Positions 27,101 through 39,524 are shown, counted from the stretch's first letter. The stretch is DNA of 64,000 nt from Rhyacichthys aspro (GCA_036850595.1 CM072160.1:13185906-13249905); one strand, 5' to 3'. Notes: generated from the letters alone by a model not told the origin. Program-made: numbers and translations.

Positions 27101-30005
27101 CCAAGACACTGGTCTGGAGATGAGTTCTGCCCCAACCCACACCTCACAGAGACACACTGTATCTTCAGGGCTTCTATCGCAGGGTAGGACAAAGGAGAGA
27201 TTACTGTGTGTTGTGCTAACCTTTATGTGAAAAAGCATCAGTACTTAATCTCTTTACCGCTCCTACAGAACAAACAACCCACTCACAATGTATTTAAAAA
27301 TTATATATTTGTAGCGAGTCAAGCAATGAAAGAGCCAGCTCAGACGTCAAAAATCTCCATTCCCTTAATATCAGGTAATTTGATGCGAGCATCGCCCACA
27401 CATTTTGTGGGCAGGACTTGGGAGCTGTGTCATATTCATTAATCTATGTTTCCCCTGTGCACCAGAAGAGGAGTGGAGCAAGCTGTTGGAGCAGTCGCCC
27501 CTGTTTCACATGTTGAAGGGAGTGGAGCTGCAGATGAAGACTTGGGCCCGTGGGACAGGTCTTGTAAGAGACCTTGGTGGTGGGTTGAATATTGCTGTCT
27601 ATTTTTGTCAAGTCACACCATATAACAACTAAACATGAGACCAAAGAAGGCAAAGAAGCTTAATAGATACTTAATGAAGAATAACCCTCACTGTAATCAA
27701 AGTTTTTACCTCCATCAGGAGATGAACATTAATATATGTTTCTTTCAAAAGAATATATCAAAAATAAAAATGTGTTTAGTGCTCTGTGCATCCTGAAGTA
27801 GAACTTTTTTGTTTTTGCTGGCTCTTAATTTCTTTCTCTCTAGAGCTTTAACGAAGTCCAGATGGTAGACATTTTCTGTCGTGTTCCGGCATATGTTCGT
27901 TTTTTGCTTCGGGGGCCCAGGGTTTAGCTAAATGACTTTCATACGCCTGGCCTCGCTACAGCGTTGTAAAAACTAAACATACAGAAAACTGGATGCCTGC
28001 TGTTGGTGAAACTTTAGGTCCTTTGTTTTGTTTTGAATATGGCTAGAATGAATCTGTGGCATAGGTATAACCTTCCAAATGTACAGATGAGGAAAAAATG
28101 TGTCGAAAGTTGTTTTTCTTTTACAGAAAAGGGCAAATGTTTTGTGGATATTCTTGATGCACAGTGGGAATGTGAAGGAGAACTGATCCCTTTGTGCCCC
28201 TCCATTCTTAACCCCAGAGAATACCTGGTCTATCAGCATGGACTGTTTCTGATGCATACCTTACACAATCTAAAACTGGTTAGTGATAAAGTTTTTTTTG
28301 GAACGTCTATATGCTTTTTTTTTCAAATGTAGCAGACTTTCAAGGTTAAATGCTTAATTACCCTGATCTAAAGATGCCATGAATAGACACAGTGTTGCTA
28401 GGGGCACCATATGGGTGTAGTAAACATGCTCATTTGCCTGGTGTCAGTTCCAGACCTATGGGAGCTGACCTTTGTGCAGTGTCCAGACTGGTTTCCGCTC
28501 TTAACTTTAAATATACCTGGTTAATTGTGCGTAATAAACTTTCAAATAAATATTTTCAACACTGTCAGGATTTTTTCATGAAGAACCTTGATATAGATAA
28601 CTTTCACTGTGTGAGCGGGTTTTCCTTTGACTAATAAAAAGACCTGTTGTTTTTCCACACAGACGCCAGTGGTTTCACTACAGATAGCTGCCAGTCTCCC
28701 TTACAACAACTATGTTAACAACGCCTTTCAAAATTCTTTCTTTTACCAGGTGAGCTTTCATGCACAGACCTATAGTGCACTCAATAGAGGCAATGACTAA
28801 AATGGAAAAAAAGTGATGAATGCCTGTGTTTTAGTTCTGGGGATGAGTCTTTTTCCTCAATTCAGAGTAGAAATTAGTTTAGTTAACAAATATCAAAGCA
28901 AATACAGTACACACTGAGACTTTTGGCAGTGACTAATTGCTACAGCTGCAATTGCTCAGTAAATCTAAGCATATGAATATGAGCATTGTGTTGGTGAAGA
29001 AGATTTTGCACTTTGTTGTAAATGCAATGAAGCTGCCATGTTCAATATAATTTGACACTGCACTGTAAGGCTGTGGATCCGTTTGGATTCCTTGCCATTG
29101 TAAAAATGTGATTTGAATGAATTGTGACAATCTGTAATGTTTAAAGGGACTCCCTCTTTCTAAGCTTTGAAAACACAACACAAACTTTTACAAATTCTAC
29201 ATTACTTCTGTGGGAGTGAAGTGATTGTCTGTACAAACAGCTAGGCCGATAATACACATCAAGCCCTGTGCTTAAGACGGTCCTTTGGCCTCAAACATAG
29301 CAGTGTAATCTTTGGTGTTTTTGCTCATTGTGTGAATGCATGTCCCATCAATAGGAGGCCGAGGAGACGCTCTTTGTTCGGCGCCAGAGGTTACAGTCGG
29401 CTGGTGGCTTCTCACTGCTCTTGCTACATTGTCTATCCCACATTCAAGTAAAGGACATGACTTCTGATTCCAGTCCAGCTTTTCAGAGGCGTTTCTTTAA
29501 GGTAAAGACAAGCACTCCATTTTTTATTGTCGTAACTTAACTGCAACTATTACTGTTTTTTGTGTTGCTGTACTGTGCTCTGCAGGCCCTGCAGGCATGT
29601 TTTGGGGAGCTGTTTCAGGCCCGTCTGTGTGCGCACCCTTTAGAGCTGGGCAAAGAGGCCCTTTCAGGGGATATCAATGGGACACTGTGGGATTCTCCTG
29701 CTCCCTTTTTACTGCACAGACTCAACAGTCCAAGCAGACGCCTTCAATCTCAGGATGTAAGAAGTAAATACTAATGTCTTTGGACTCTGTTTGTGACCTA
29801 TATTTTCCATAAGTTGATTTTCACCATTGTGCAGCAGTAGCTTAAAAGTTGTCAAGAATTATATGGACCACCTTTTGACTTTTGGTGTTGTTTGTTTTTC
29901 CTGGCACAGGAAGTTGAGGCACTTTACAGGAAGCACCAAGAGACCTCATTATTTGTACATCTAGAAGAGCAGTTAAGAGCACAAGGTGCAAAAACCTCTG
30001 ACTAA
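15198..30005 (+). CDS. Unnamed ~1,761-aa single-pass membrane protein: Cys-rich ectodomain, DPxTG-repeat coiled-coil tail
   Basis: I do not recognise a named orthologue. My model has 34 exons: 15198-15300, 15686-15909, 16412-16573, 17251-17430, 17642-17762, 17849-17941, 18019-18229, 18301-18463, 18552-18740, 18826-19000, 19467-19597, 20008-20184, 20480-20598, 20678-20835, 21170-21397, 21569-21907, 22388-22536, 23524-23782, 24464-24634, 24758-24915, 24996-25136, 25492-25633, 25784-25935, 26115-26240, 26424-26613, 26747-26821, 27058-27183, 27315-27374, 27466-27576, 28127-28278, 28663-28749, 29355-29501, 29586-29756, 29910-30005. They join to 1,762 codons without a stop. Residues 1-220: signal peptide and ephrin-receptor-like Cys repeats (GYYCPLETSSPVPCPRGTYG, CLVCPPHYYCPRAG, CVCPGEGRSFQ, CHCTLGYQPS). 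Membrane helix about 462-482 (FVTGGLVFGAVIILCLCVTL). Cytoplasmic part: coiled-coil stretches (about 585-735, 975-1060, 1171-1400) and repeats of the form D-P-x-T-G-x-x-x-P-x-x-G (about 736-974 and 1061-1170). Least certain: exons 5-7, where a GC donor at 17763 is used, and the donor at 27576. AATAAA at 30106-30111. Confidence 0.8.
19189..19204. repeat. (TA)n microsatellite
   Basis: About eight TA units inside the intron after exon 10 of the unnamed membrane-protein gene. Confidence 0.9.
21871..22331 (+). repeat. 44/46-bp minisatellite copying an exon end and its splice donor
   Basis: Ten tandem units, with TTGGAG at 21881, 21925, 21971, 22015, 22061, 22105, 22149, 22195, 22239 and 22285. Spacing is 44 or 46 bp depending on TCCTCTG versus TCCTCACTG. 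Each unit carries the last about 30 bases of the exon that ends at 21907 (coding ...GVSLDS-V/E-TG) plus its GTTAGT donor. The first copy is the real exon end; the rest fill the intron up to the next exon at 22388. Open frames through the array are by-products. Confidence 0.93.
22710..23523. other. Long intron segment with poly-T tract
   Basis: Part of the 987-bp intron between exons 17 and 18 of the unnamed gene. It holds a 23-base T run (23342-23364) and no coding signal I can support. Confidence 0.6.
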
Positions 30006-30399
30006 ACTTTTCTGTGTGTACTCATCTCTCTAAACCATTTCTCACATTGATGTCTGTTACGCAAATGAATTGTGTTTTTCAACTGAATTAACAAAAAACT
30101 AAATCAATAAAACATTTTGAAATGCTTTTTAAATGTATTTATTTTATTTTTTTTATTATTTCACAACAAATGTTAAAAAGACTACTGGTGCAGAGTAAAC
30201 AGTGTAAAAAGATTGTACACAAGTATAAAAATCATTCATATAGGATAATATGTAAAAAACATATTTGGATATGTGTGCATGGGACACGTATGCTGAGGGG
30301 TCACTAGCTGAGGGGGTGAGGGGAAGTCTGGAGGAACAAAAACATAGCGAACATTCCTCAAGTCCTTCTGCCCCGAGTGGCCTGGTGCTCACTAGTCGA

Positions 30400-30875
30400 C
30401 TAGTCGATCACTCCGCTGTATTTGAGCGCGATGAAGATGACCAACATGATGATTCCAAACACCAGGCTGAGCACGTTCAGGATCTTCGCTGTCCTCGACG
30501 CATCGGCTGCTATAACCGCCTCCCCCACTGTGTTTGCATTCTGCGCCTTTAAACAGGAATCACATGCAACAGGCTCTATGACATTAAATCTGAAACAAAG
30601 TTGCTCTGAAACTTGTGGAAAGACACGACTACGCGGCCATTTAGACTATATTACTTCAAACAGTATGTGCCATCTTGCTGCTGTTTACATAAAAATAACT
30701 TTAACTCCATTTCAAGTGCACAACAAGTTCCATTCACAAACTTGAATGGGGAGTGCCTTACCCTGCAGGAACAAACGATAGCTGCGATTCCCAAAGGTAG
30801 ACAGCAGCATAAAGTATTAAAAATGGACCATCCGAGGTAGGACGGGGCCACGGCGCGAGTTTGTCCCGTTTCCAT
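30400..30875 (-). CDS. Minimal CD225/dispanin (IFITM-like) membrane protein, 86 aa
   Basis: Two exons, 30762-30875 (38 codons) and 30400-30546 (49 codons including the stop), in phase 0. The intron position between the two hydrophobic segments is typical of dispanins. Segment 1 (SYLGWSIFNTLCCCLPLGIA) is the CD225 intramembrane helix with the W-S-x-x-N-T-L signature. Cysteines at 23-25, 35 and 37 are candidate palmitoylation sites. The loop holds DASRTAKILN, matching the A-S-T-A-K-x-L-N of IFITMs. Segment 2 (VLSLVFGIIMLVIFIALKY) is the C-terminal membrane helix. The N-terminus is only about 10 residues, shorter than in classical IFITMs, and lacks an obvious sorting Tyr motif. Known relatives sit in plasma or endosomal membranes. 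Which dispanin subfamily this is, and whether it acts in antiviral defence, cannot be told from sequence alone. Confidence 0.85.
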
Positions 30876-33567
30876 CGCAGATAGGTTTCCTCAGCACTGC
30901 AGACGAGGCTTGCTTGGGCAACTTGGATGTAAAAAGTTAGGGTGGAAGGTGGACATGCATTTATTTCAAAGGGGCGTTGCCTTGACTGGTTGTATACATC
31001 GTCTGCTCCAGATTCAGACCGTTACATAAAGTTGCCAACAGAGGCTGTGCTCTAGAACTGCGTTTTTCTGTCCGGGACAAGTCCTGCCAAAACATGAAAG
31101 AATAGTCATCGGACCTTTTCACATAAAGATGAGAGACTACGCATGTGCAAAGGGCAAATGTGCAGTGATTTCAACGAATTATTAGAAGAGGACGTGCGCA
31201 AAAATGTGGGGCCAGAGTGATGTCAAACGTGCAGCCAGTGAGGAAAAAGGGGACTATTTTAGCATGTTTTTGCAACACAATACCGAGAGGACAGCTTAGC
31301 TAAGTATATGCTGCATAAAGAAACGAAATGAAATGAAATTAAAAAGAGTATATTTAGTTGAGGTGATGCTTTGGGAAAAAATTGCACAGAAAGCTTGCTA
31401 CACAAATCTCGATAACAGTAGCACTTCTGGTGGATCATCTGTCTTACTAAATTAATGTGAGAGCACAAAAACAATGGTTACCTGCAGCAGTTCCCTTTTG
31501 CCGTGTTCCCCTGAGGCTGCACACACAACTGGGTCTATACGCACTAGCTAAGACTGGATAATGGCACCTGAAGGGCCTCCATTCATCATGTCTCAGCTCC
31601 ACTGCCATTAAATCAAACATGCAAGGTAATGCCCGCGCTGCAAATGTGGCAGTGGACTCACAGAATGTTTGGTTTATATTCCGGGTGAGGGTTAAGGGGC
31701 AGAGTCTGGGCTGGGAAGCTGTAATTTACTGTCCAAAATATCCATGACCCTTTGCTTTGTGCAGCTTTAATAGAAATTGTCAAGATGATATACAGCACAG
31801 TCTCTGTACTTTTAATTTTTTTTTTTTTTTTATAATCTAAGTGATATATGCTCTTATCTTTGTCAAAAGGTACCTCAACACTCACAAAGTTTGCCCAAAA
31901 CACACTTTATGCTCTGTTTTCAATGTTTAGGGCTCTTCTATCTTTCTCATAGGGCTTCAGCTGTAAGTTAAGCTTGAGCCTAGTTTTTAGCTTGTAGTGC
32001 AGCTTTGAAGTGGGGTTGATCTTGTTGTTCAGATAACCCGAGAAGAAAGCGAGGAGCCTTGAGCGGATTTTAAGGCAGATAAAGTGGAGAGCATTTAATC
32101 GATCACTGCATTGTGCTGCCAGTGTCTGTCGTCCTCCGAGACACGACATAATGGCATCCACAGCAGTTGGAGGCTGGCTGCAGGCGAGCCCCCGTTTGAA
32201 AGTCTCCATTCAAACCACCATCACCAAGCCACATATAGAGCATGTGACATCGACATTTTTTAATGAGCGGTTGTGCTTTTTCCAAGCTCCAGTAATTACT
32301 GACATTTCCACCTTTAATGAACTTTTGTGAACTTTTTCTGTTTAGAAATCTGGTGTCTCTCGTTGTAACTCTTGACCTCCTGAACCTCGTCTGAAAAATC
32401 TCTGCAGCTTATTTATGGACTGATTTATTCCCTACTGTATTTTGTATTAATGAAACCATTGTCCTAAAGCCCAGACTAAGAAATGGAAAAGTCCAGTTCT
32501 TCACAATATAAAGGAGCTCACTGTTTGCCTTCGACTGAGTTCATGAATGTCCTGGTCAGACATTTCCATTGTTGTACTGTTTTCCATCAGACTGTGCTCT
32601 GTCAGTTACATCTGCTATAGATACTACAAATAGATGCTTGTACACTAATATGGCCCTTTGCAGACCTTGTGTTCAACAAAACAGAAATGTGCTTCTTATC
32701 ATTGGTGTCATTATAGTCCTTTGAAAGTCTGAATAAGTGTGCAATGTCAGTGGCAGCTCACTGTTTGTCACTGTTTGTTGGGGAAAAAGAATCTTTATTT
32801 TGATGCAAATAGGATTAGCAGAAATTTTCCACACTGTTTTGAACAAATACGTACAATGACACAAAATACTATTTGAACCATCATGAATGATCCAAGACTA
32901 CTAAGATTAATAGGGTTGAAATTCCTTTTAGACCATCCTTTCTTATTTTCCACTTGGTGATGGATTTCATTTAAACCATCCTTTATTTACATGAGAATGT
33001 ATTTCAATGCCTCTCTTTCTTTGATCAATACTATCAATTGAGAATGTGCAGCCACTGGGAGGCACTGTTGGTCCATAGAAAATACTGAGTGAAAAACAGA
33101 GGGCTAACTAATCCAAACACTCTAAGCTCACGGTCACTATTAAAACCACAATGCAGACTGAGATGTTTTATGTTTCTTGTGCACAGCATCTTGACTCCTT
33201 CAACAGGTGAGGATGCACCGTAAGGATGCAGTAACGTAGCCTGCTTCAAAACTCTATTTGAAGGAGATGAACCGGGTCACAGACCAAACCAACGGCCTTA
33301 ATGAGTTAGAAATACTGAGTGTTACTATAAAATGTGTTAGAGAAACGGACACATAAATACGAAAAAAAATCAGCAAACTTTTAAATTGTTTCCTTTAACT
33401 GAGCCTTTGGGAAGGTCACTGCACAAGATAATGTTAATAACTAAAATAAACATATGACATAATCCATGGTCTGTCTGTTATGGACTAATGTAATTTAAAG
33501 AACATCAAGATATTGAAGTAATGAACAGATTAATTTTATACACAAAGTAAGATTACAAACAAACACA
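30876..33567. other. Intergenic between the dispanin gene and the broken kinase copy
   Basis: The first about 150 bases are the dispanin promoter side. The rest is AT-rich with a T run near 31808-31830. Small open frames occur on both strands, but none has splice context or a motif I recognise. Confidence 0.5.
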
Positions 33568-36280
33568 GCCGTAATCCTGAAACTGGTCATTATTGTATTG
33601 TGGTCGAATCTGTGTGAATCAGCAGCTTCATGACACCACTGAGAGAGACTGTGTTGTCATCAGCTCAGGCCAATACGAGGTCGACATTGTAGCAAAACTA
33701 TTACAAATGTGTAGTTCTGCTACAGTCCTGACCCCATTATTGCCTGGATTGATAAAAACATAGTCTTGCTCTGTTGTGTTATGAAGCTGGTGATTTACTA
33801 TAGATCATCCAAACATTTAAACTGATAATCTGAGTCTGACCACAAGACGACTTTAACCATTAAAAAACCCCACTGAGTTTTGAGAGATCCTGAGTCCGGT
33901 CTTCATTCCTCCTCGACGTCTGCGCAGAAGCAGCACAGTTTCTTTCTCATCCAGGAGAAGATTCGACGGAAGCAGTTCTTCTTTTTCTTTGTTGTTGCAG
34001 CGACACCTGAATATACAGTTTAATGATGAATCTGTATGAATTGATCTGCCTTTTGAATCAGTGACGGTGGTCAACATGAGACTAAATATTACCTGAAGTA
34101 AACACTTCTGACACAGCGTCGTTGCTGAGGACGTTTGACTCAGTCTCTGGTGTTGGTTTGGGCTTCTCGTCCTCATCTAGGGTCGTGGTGTTGTCTGGTG
34201 TGGCCATTTTAACCACAACGACCCTTGGTTCTGAACAACATTGACTGAAGTTCTCTGTTTTTTCAGGGGTCTTCAGTGGTCCACTTTTGACACTAAAGAA
34301 ACCATTTTATATTTTATTTTTGATCACTCTGTGCATAAGCACTTTAACTTATTACATTTTATGTCATTATTTTAAAGTGTTACTTTAAAGTTTTGTTTTT
34401 CTAGAAGCAGTTAAATCTTACCTAAACTCTTCCTGGTCGTCCTCGATCAGTGTAAAAGTGTTTTCAGGCGTGGCTGCCTTCACCATGATGACCCCTGATG
34501 CTGGACTGGAGGCAACTGGAGTGTTTGGTTTTTCATGGACCAGGCTGACGTTCTCTGGTGTTTCTACTGTCTTCTCTGGTCCACTCTGTACACTAATGGC
34601 ATACACAGAAGAATAAAATCAAAAACTGCCCTAAGGTCAGTTATTTCTTATTTTGGCGTCTTCCTTGAAATAAGATTCAGTTCAGATTACACAACCCTGA
34701 ATGTTACTGCACTACTGCTGTACAGTTCACACTATAAAATGTTCTCATTTCTTTTTCAATCAATGCACGACTCTCTTCTCTCGTCAGTAGATGTTTTTTT
34801 TAGTTCTACACAACCTTGACTTTGTGTAATGCTTGACTTTTACTCAAACCAAAGCATATTCTCACCTGACACAATCCTCGTTGTCCTCATCCAGTGATAA
34901 TGTGTTTTCTGGTGAGGCTGGTTTCACCAGGATTACTTTTGGTGAACTTCTTGCTTCGTTCTGTGTTGACATGCTGCTGCTGCTCTGGTTTCTCCTCCAT
35001 CTCACTCTGAGCACTACAGACACAGCACACAAACAAATGCTGTGTTACAACTCTTCATGTATTATTTTAGCTTTGATTTACAGAAAAGAGTGGGTTCACA
35101 AACTTTACACATAAAGTTATGGATGACTGAGAAGTTCAGAGACACTTACCAAGACTGTCCTTTTGAAATAAATGGATGTCTCAGGATTTGAGCGGGGGTG
35201 AACCTGTGAGCCTCATTCATTCGAAGCATGCAATGTAACAGATCCAGGAAATCAAGAAGTTCTTCTCCTTCATTCAAGAGAGGTCCAGCATGAGCCTAGT
35301 ATAGAAAACAAGGAGGTAATTGTGGTTAATTATGGACGATGAAGAACAGTTGGTATATATCTGTTTAAATAAGCTGCATAATCATGCACTTGTGTCTGGT
35401 ATTAACTAAAATAACTAACAATGATTAAAAAAGTATCACATTCATACATACCACTATCAGTTCAATTAGTGTGCTGTAAGCTTCTGTGAAGTGTGTCTTT
35501 ATGTCTCCAGGGGACAATTTATGACACTCTTCATACTCTTTAACAGTCTAAATGGAAATAAATGAGAAATTTAAAAAACTGTTTAACTTTAACAAATATT
35601 TATGACCATCTATGTATGTTTGTATGCATTTTACCATAAACCTCCAACTCTTGCCAGTGTGATTGAAGAAAAATATTGTATTTCTTCCTTTATCTAGGAT
35701 TTGATCTGATAGTTGATCAAAATATTTGACCATAATCTTCAGCTGAAACAAACAAAAACACATCATGATATAAACCAATAACAGTGTTTTGTGCAGATCT
35801 TACTCTATAGATGTTTTCTGGTTGACTTACTGCCTCAAATTCAGTCCGTTCAGGGAAGATATCGAAGCCAAGGAACATGGACGCCATCATATTTCCCAGA
35901 GACCACACATCAATGGCCTCGTTGAATGGCAGTCCTAAAATGATTTCAGGAGCCCTGAATAAGGCAGAAATATAAAAGGATGGATGAACACAATATTTCA
36001 ACAACATTTAAATCACAATTTTTAATTTATTCATACATTTATTGAAAAGATACAGAATATCACGCATCATTATGCACAAGCGTTTTATGAAAAAAAAAGG
36101 GTTTTCTGTTTGTTTTTGTTTTTTTCAAATGTAAACCATATAAACTTTACACCTATTAAATTATAAACATATGAATGAGACCAGGGATAATATCTGAGCT
36201 GTGGGAAGCCAATAAAATGCAGATGTATAATAAAAATATTTTTACTAAAAGTTCAAATATTTATTTGCCAAGGAAAATAT
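33568..36280 (-). repeat. Segmental duplicate A of the HIPK-like locus
   Basis: Near-identical to 44590-47105 (same strand) from about 33568 to 36003. From about 36003 it abruptly resembles 50966-51540, the 5' flank of the intact gene. The simplest reading is a direct duplication of the whole locus, followed in this copy by an internal deletion corresponding to roughly 47105-50966 of the intact copy. Confidence 0.85.
33903..35954 (-). pseudogene. Truncated, frameshifted copy of the HIPK-like tandem kinase gene
   Basis: Exon-equivalents: 35831-35954 (APEIILGLPFNEAIDVWSLG), 35635-35742, 35452-35547, 35150-35295, 34866-35013, 34422-34592, 34093-34292, 33903-34006. They match exons 13-20 of the gene at 44966-50451, including the basic/Cys C-terminus. 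No glycine loop, VAIK lysine, catalytic loop or DFG exon is present upstream. The exon at 34866-35013 is 148 bp against 153 bp in the intact copy: a 5-bp deletion near 34959 shifts the frame. The exon at 34093-34292 differs by an in-frame 3 bp. Most splice sites survive, so it could still be transcribed, but a full kinase cannot be made. Confidence 0.85.
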
Positions 36281-37639
36281 GTTTCTCTGATCTAGATCCC
36301 TGATTTTTTGAATGTAAAATGATTTTGGAAGAAAACATTTCAAACTGACTTTCACAGTTTCAATCAATTGAAACTATGAAAGTGATCATCTCTGCAGATT
36401 TTTATGCAGACATAATTAGGCCTAATGTGAAACACAGCCTCTCCTGGTCATAATGAGGAAAACAATGGGTAGATTTTCACCTGTCCAACTCAGAACACTA
36501 AAACTGCGTTGTTGTTGCCCACTCGAAATGAACATTCAGATTTCCTTTGGTAACATTTTTCAATAACAAGGATAGAGACAAAGACCAGTCCTCCCACAGG
36601 CCTCTCACAAACTGCATTTATGAATGGCTGCTTAAATTACCCACCCTGGCTTCAGACCTTGGTCACATGACTCCGGTGAATATAACAATTAATGACTCAA
36701 TACAACTATTTCAGTGCAACCATAAAGTGACTTGTGCTGTACAAATATAAAATGCACAGTGTCATTTCTGATTGAAGGCGGCAACAATAATATTCTGAAA
36801 TAGCAATGATGCAATATTATACATGACATGAGCACTTTATGGAAAAAAAGGAGTCGGCAGTTAAGTAAATATGAAATAAAATGTGAAAATTAAAAATAAT
36901 AAAAATATAACAAAAATTATCTACAAATTATCATTTGAAAATGTGTATCTCTTTACATAAGAATTTTAAGATATTAAGAAAGTGCATGTGTATTTAAAAT
37001 AATACACATGATACAGATGATTTAAAGATGTTTTAGCTGAGTGTAGTATGAAAAAAATGGGTACAATTTGTGATTAGACTGACCCCAATCATTTATTTCT
37101 AAATAGGTTTTAAAATACAGAATGTGAAAGCTTGAGCAGTTTAAATAAATAGGACTCAGAACATCTTTTTCAGTAGTTTAATTGATCAAATTTTCAACCC
37201 AAAATAGATAAAAATTAAACTAAAACAATGTACCAGCGTGTTTTATCATATTACATCTGGCTCACTGCCCCCAAACCCTGTCATCATTCTGACTGTAGAC
37301 TTTTGGCAAAAGTAAATGCAGATTTCTCTCAATGACAGGCTTTGGTGCTAAACCAGCAGCTAACATGAAGCACATCTGATCAGAGAGCAGTAATAGTGAT
37401 GATTTACCGCTTGTAGAGTCAGTGTCAGAACACGGTGCTGTGAGAGGGGAAAGCAATTGAGTATGTGGGGGGCTCATTGTTCTCGAGTCCCAAAAACTGC
37501 GAGTCACAAGTCAAGTTCGTGAGTCTTTAGAGCGCAAGTTCAAGTCACAAGCCTCTGTCTGTTGCTTTTTACTGTAAGTGCAATTGAGTCCAAGTCCTTA
37601 TCTCTGCAAATTCTTCTTCAGGATCTCCTCATTGCTGTT

Positions 37640-38080
37640 TGAAGATGATGTTGTCCTGTTAGCTTCATCAAACAGCAGCGGAGCGTGAAGCGGCAGGGAT
37701 AAGAATCAGCTCCTCCAATTCCGAGGCCATGGTTCTCAACCTAAAAAGGGTGGCTTGTCTTCTCCAGGTTGGAGGACAGTTCTTGCCTCAAGTGGAGGAG
37801 TTCAAGTATCTTGAGGTCTTGTTCACGAATGAGGGAAGGATGGAACGGGAGATTGAAAGACAGATTGGTTGCAGCTGCAGTAGTGTGTGGTCAATGTACC
37901 GAAAGATCTTAGCTAAATGAGGCCTAAAGGAATTTAAAGGAGACACCGGGGAAGACCTAGGACACACTGTAGTAACAATGACTCTCGCTACATGAAGTGT
38001 CTGGGGAGAGGGAAGTCTGGGCATCTGTGCTTAGACTGCTGCCGGATAAGTGTAAGAAGATGGAAAGATGTGTGACGAGG
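37640..38080 (+). mobile_element. Non-LTR (LINE) retrotransposon 3' fragment
   Basis: Conceptual translation shows a reverse-transcriptase piece, FEDDVVLLASS (a variant of the F-A-D-D catalytic motif), then LKRVACLLQVGG and LPQVEEFKYLEVLFTNEG, typical of fish LINE pol. It is followed by a diverged tail with GRPRT-type remnants. It has stops, frame breaks and an internal deletion, so it is inactive. Confidence 0.75.
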
Positions 38081-38089
38081 TGAGGTTTT

Positions 38090-39250
38090 CCATTATAGCT
38101 AAACTTTTCTCCTTCAGATGAAATCACATCTTCTCAGCAGTGTTCCAGGACCACCTTGGAGCATCAGATTTCTCACCTTGACATGGTCACCTGGCTCTAA
38201 AGTAGAGCTCCATGTTTGCTGGTTGTAGTTTTTCTGCCCTCTCTTGGTAGGCCCTTTCATGTCTTTGAGGTCAATGGACTAGGGTTCTTGCAAAGTCTCC
38301 ACTTCTCAGCAAAACCTCTGGGGTGAATGGTTACCTTCTTTTGTCTTTTTAGAGAGGTCAACTAGAATTGTGGGTATACATCCAAAGAGAAGGAAAAAAG
38401 GAGAAGTTGGTTTCGAAGCCTGTTCCTTTGTTGTGGCGGATCCTAGCTGGAAATCCAAAATGCACAATGAAGTCATCAAACAGTTTCTTTGCCACAAACT
38501 TTTCTGTGGTTGCATTTGCTTGGGCATACACCCATTGACCATCACAAGGATGTGCTTTTTACCTCCTGTACTTTTCTACAGGTGATAATTATCAAAGGAG
38601 ATTTAAAATGGTGCCTGCTTCACTTTTTTCCATTTTGTCTTTGTGCTCCAGGTGAGTATGTGTTCTTTCAGGGCAGAGACTCTCTCCTGTCTAGCTTTAA
38701 TAACCATGATGTGAAAGGCTGGATTGGTGGAGTAATACATCTTCTGGGAGAACATCAGTATTGCAGGTGACAGCAGCCATCCAGTAAATTTCACCTTAAT
38801 AGCTATTCTTGAGGGCTTTTCAGGTGCTTAATTACCTCTGGTTGACATTCCCCAGTGCACTCCTGCATGATGTTTTCAATAGACACCTTTTTTTGTGGTC
38901 TTGCTGACTTTGTGACATAGGTTAGTGGGTTGTCACTGTAAATGAAATAGGGTGCGTGAAACAGAACAAAAATACTCAATTGGCCCATTTCCGTGCAAGG
39001 AATTCCAGTTTGCCTCTCTGCAGCAGACAGTGCTTTAGAAACTTACCCAATGACTCTCAGGACTCCATTTTGATGCTGCTGCAAAATGCACAGAGCCCCT
39101 CCTGAGACACCATCATGCAGGAAAAATAGTTTCTCTATGTGCCATGACAGGTGGATTTGACAGCTGGTTAACAGTTTTCTCCAGTGTGTCTTGATTAGTC
39201 TCTGTCTGTTGGGATAGTGGAAGCTGGGCAATGTGACACCAACTCCCTTT
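38090..39250 (-). mobile_element. Ty3/gypsy-type LTR retroelement pol remnant
   Basis: On the minus strand, broken frames show an RNase H-like piece (NGVLRVIG, then FIYSDNPLTYVTKSA), an integrase core-like piece (near 38306-38545) and an integrase C-terminal GD-H-V-K-V-R-N-L with GGPGTL. The order fits gypsy pol. There are many stops and shifts, and I recognise no LTRs or env. It is an old, dead copy. Confidence 0.65.
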
Positions 39251-39524
39251 CTTCTTTTAACAGTTTTTTTGGATTTGCAAGAACGGGTTTCTTAGTCCTT
39301 TATGAGGTCTTGTACGGAGGCTCTGCAGTAACTAGGGAAACAAATGAGTTTTCTTTCTTGTCGGACTGTAATGTGTGTCTGATGATTTAAGGCTTGTCCA
39401 GTGATTTTACTTGACGGCGGGAGATGAGCAGGAGGTATAAACGTTACGTTCACACATTTAGGTCTTCCTGAAAAGTCAGGATAAAGTCCGGAGAACAGTG
39501 CATCCATCAAAAGCGCTTTATTAG

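Noticed and set aside
27844..27927. Possible extra exon (SFNEVQMVDIFCR) after a good acceptor at 27843
   Set aside because: It runs into a stop and offers no donor in the phase needed by the next exon at 28127. Skipping it keeps the frame.
31907..32285. Minus-strand open frames of 60-100 codons
   Set aside because: No recognisable motif, no splice structure, and composition like the surrounding intergenic DNA.
33853..34176. Uninterrupted minus-strand frame of 107 codons, repeated at 44862-45242
   Set aside because: It reads through the last intron in a frame different from the kinase tail (which ends KKKKNCFRRIFSWM). By-product of duplicated exons.
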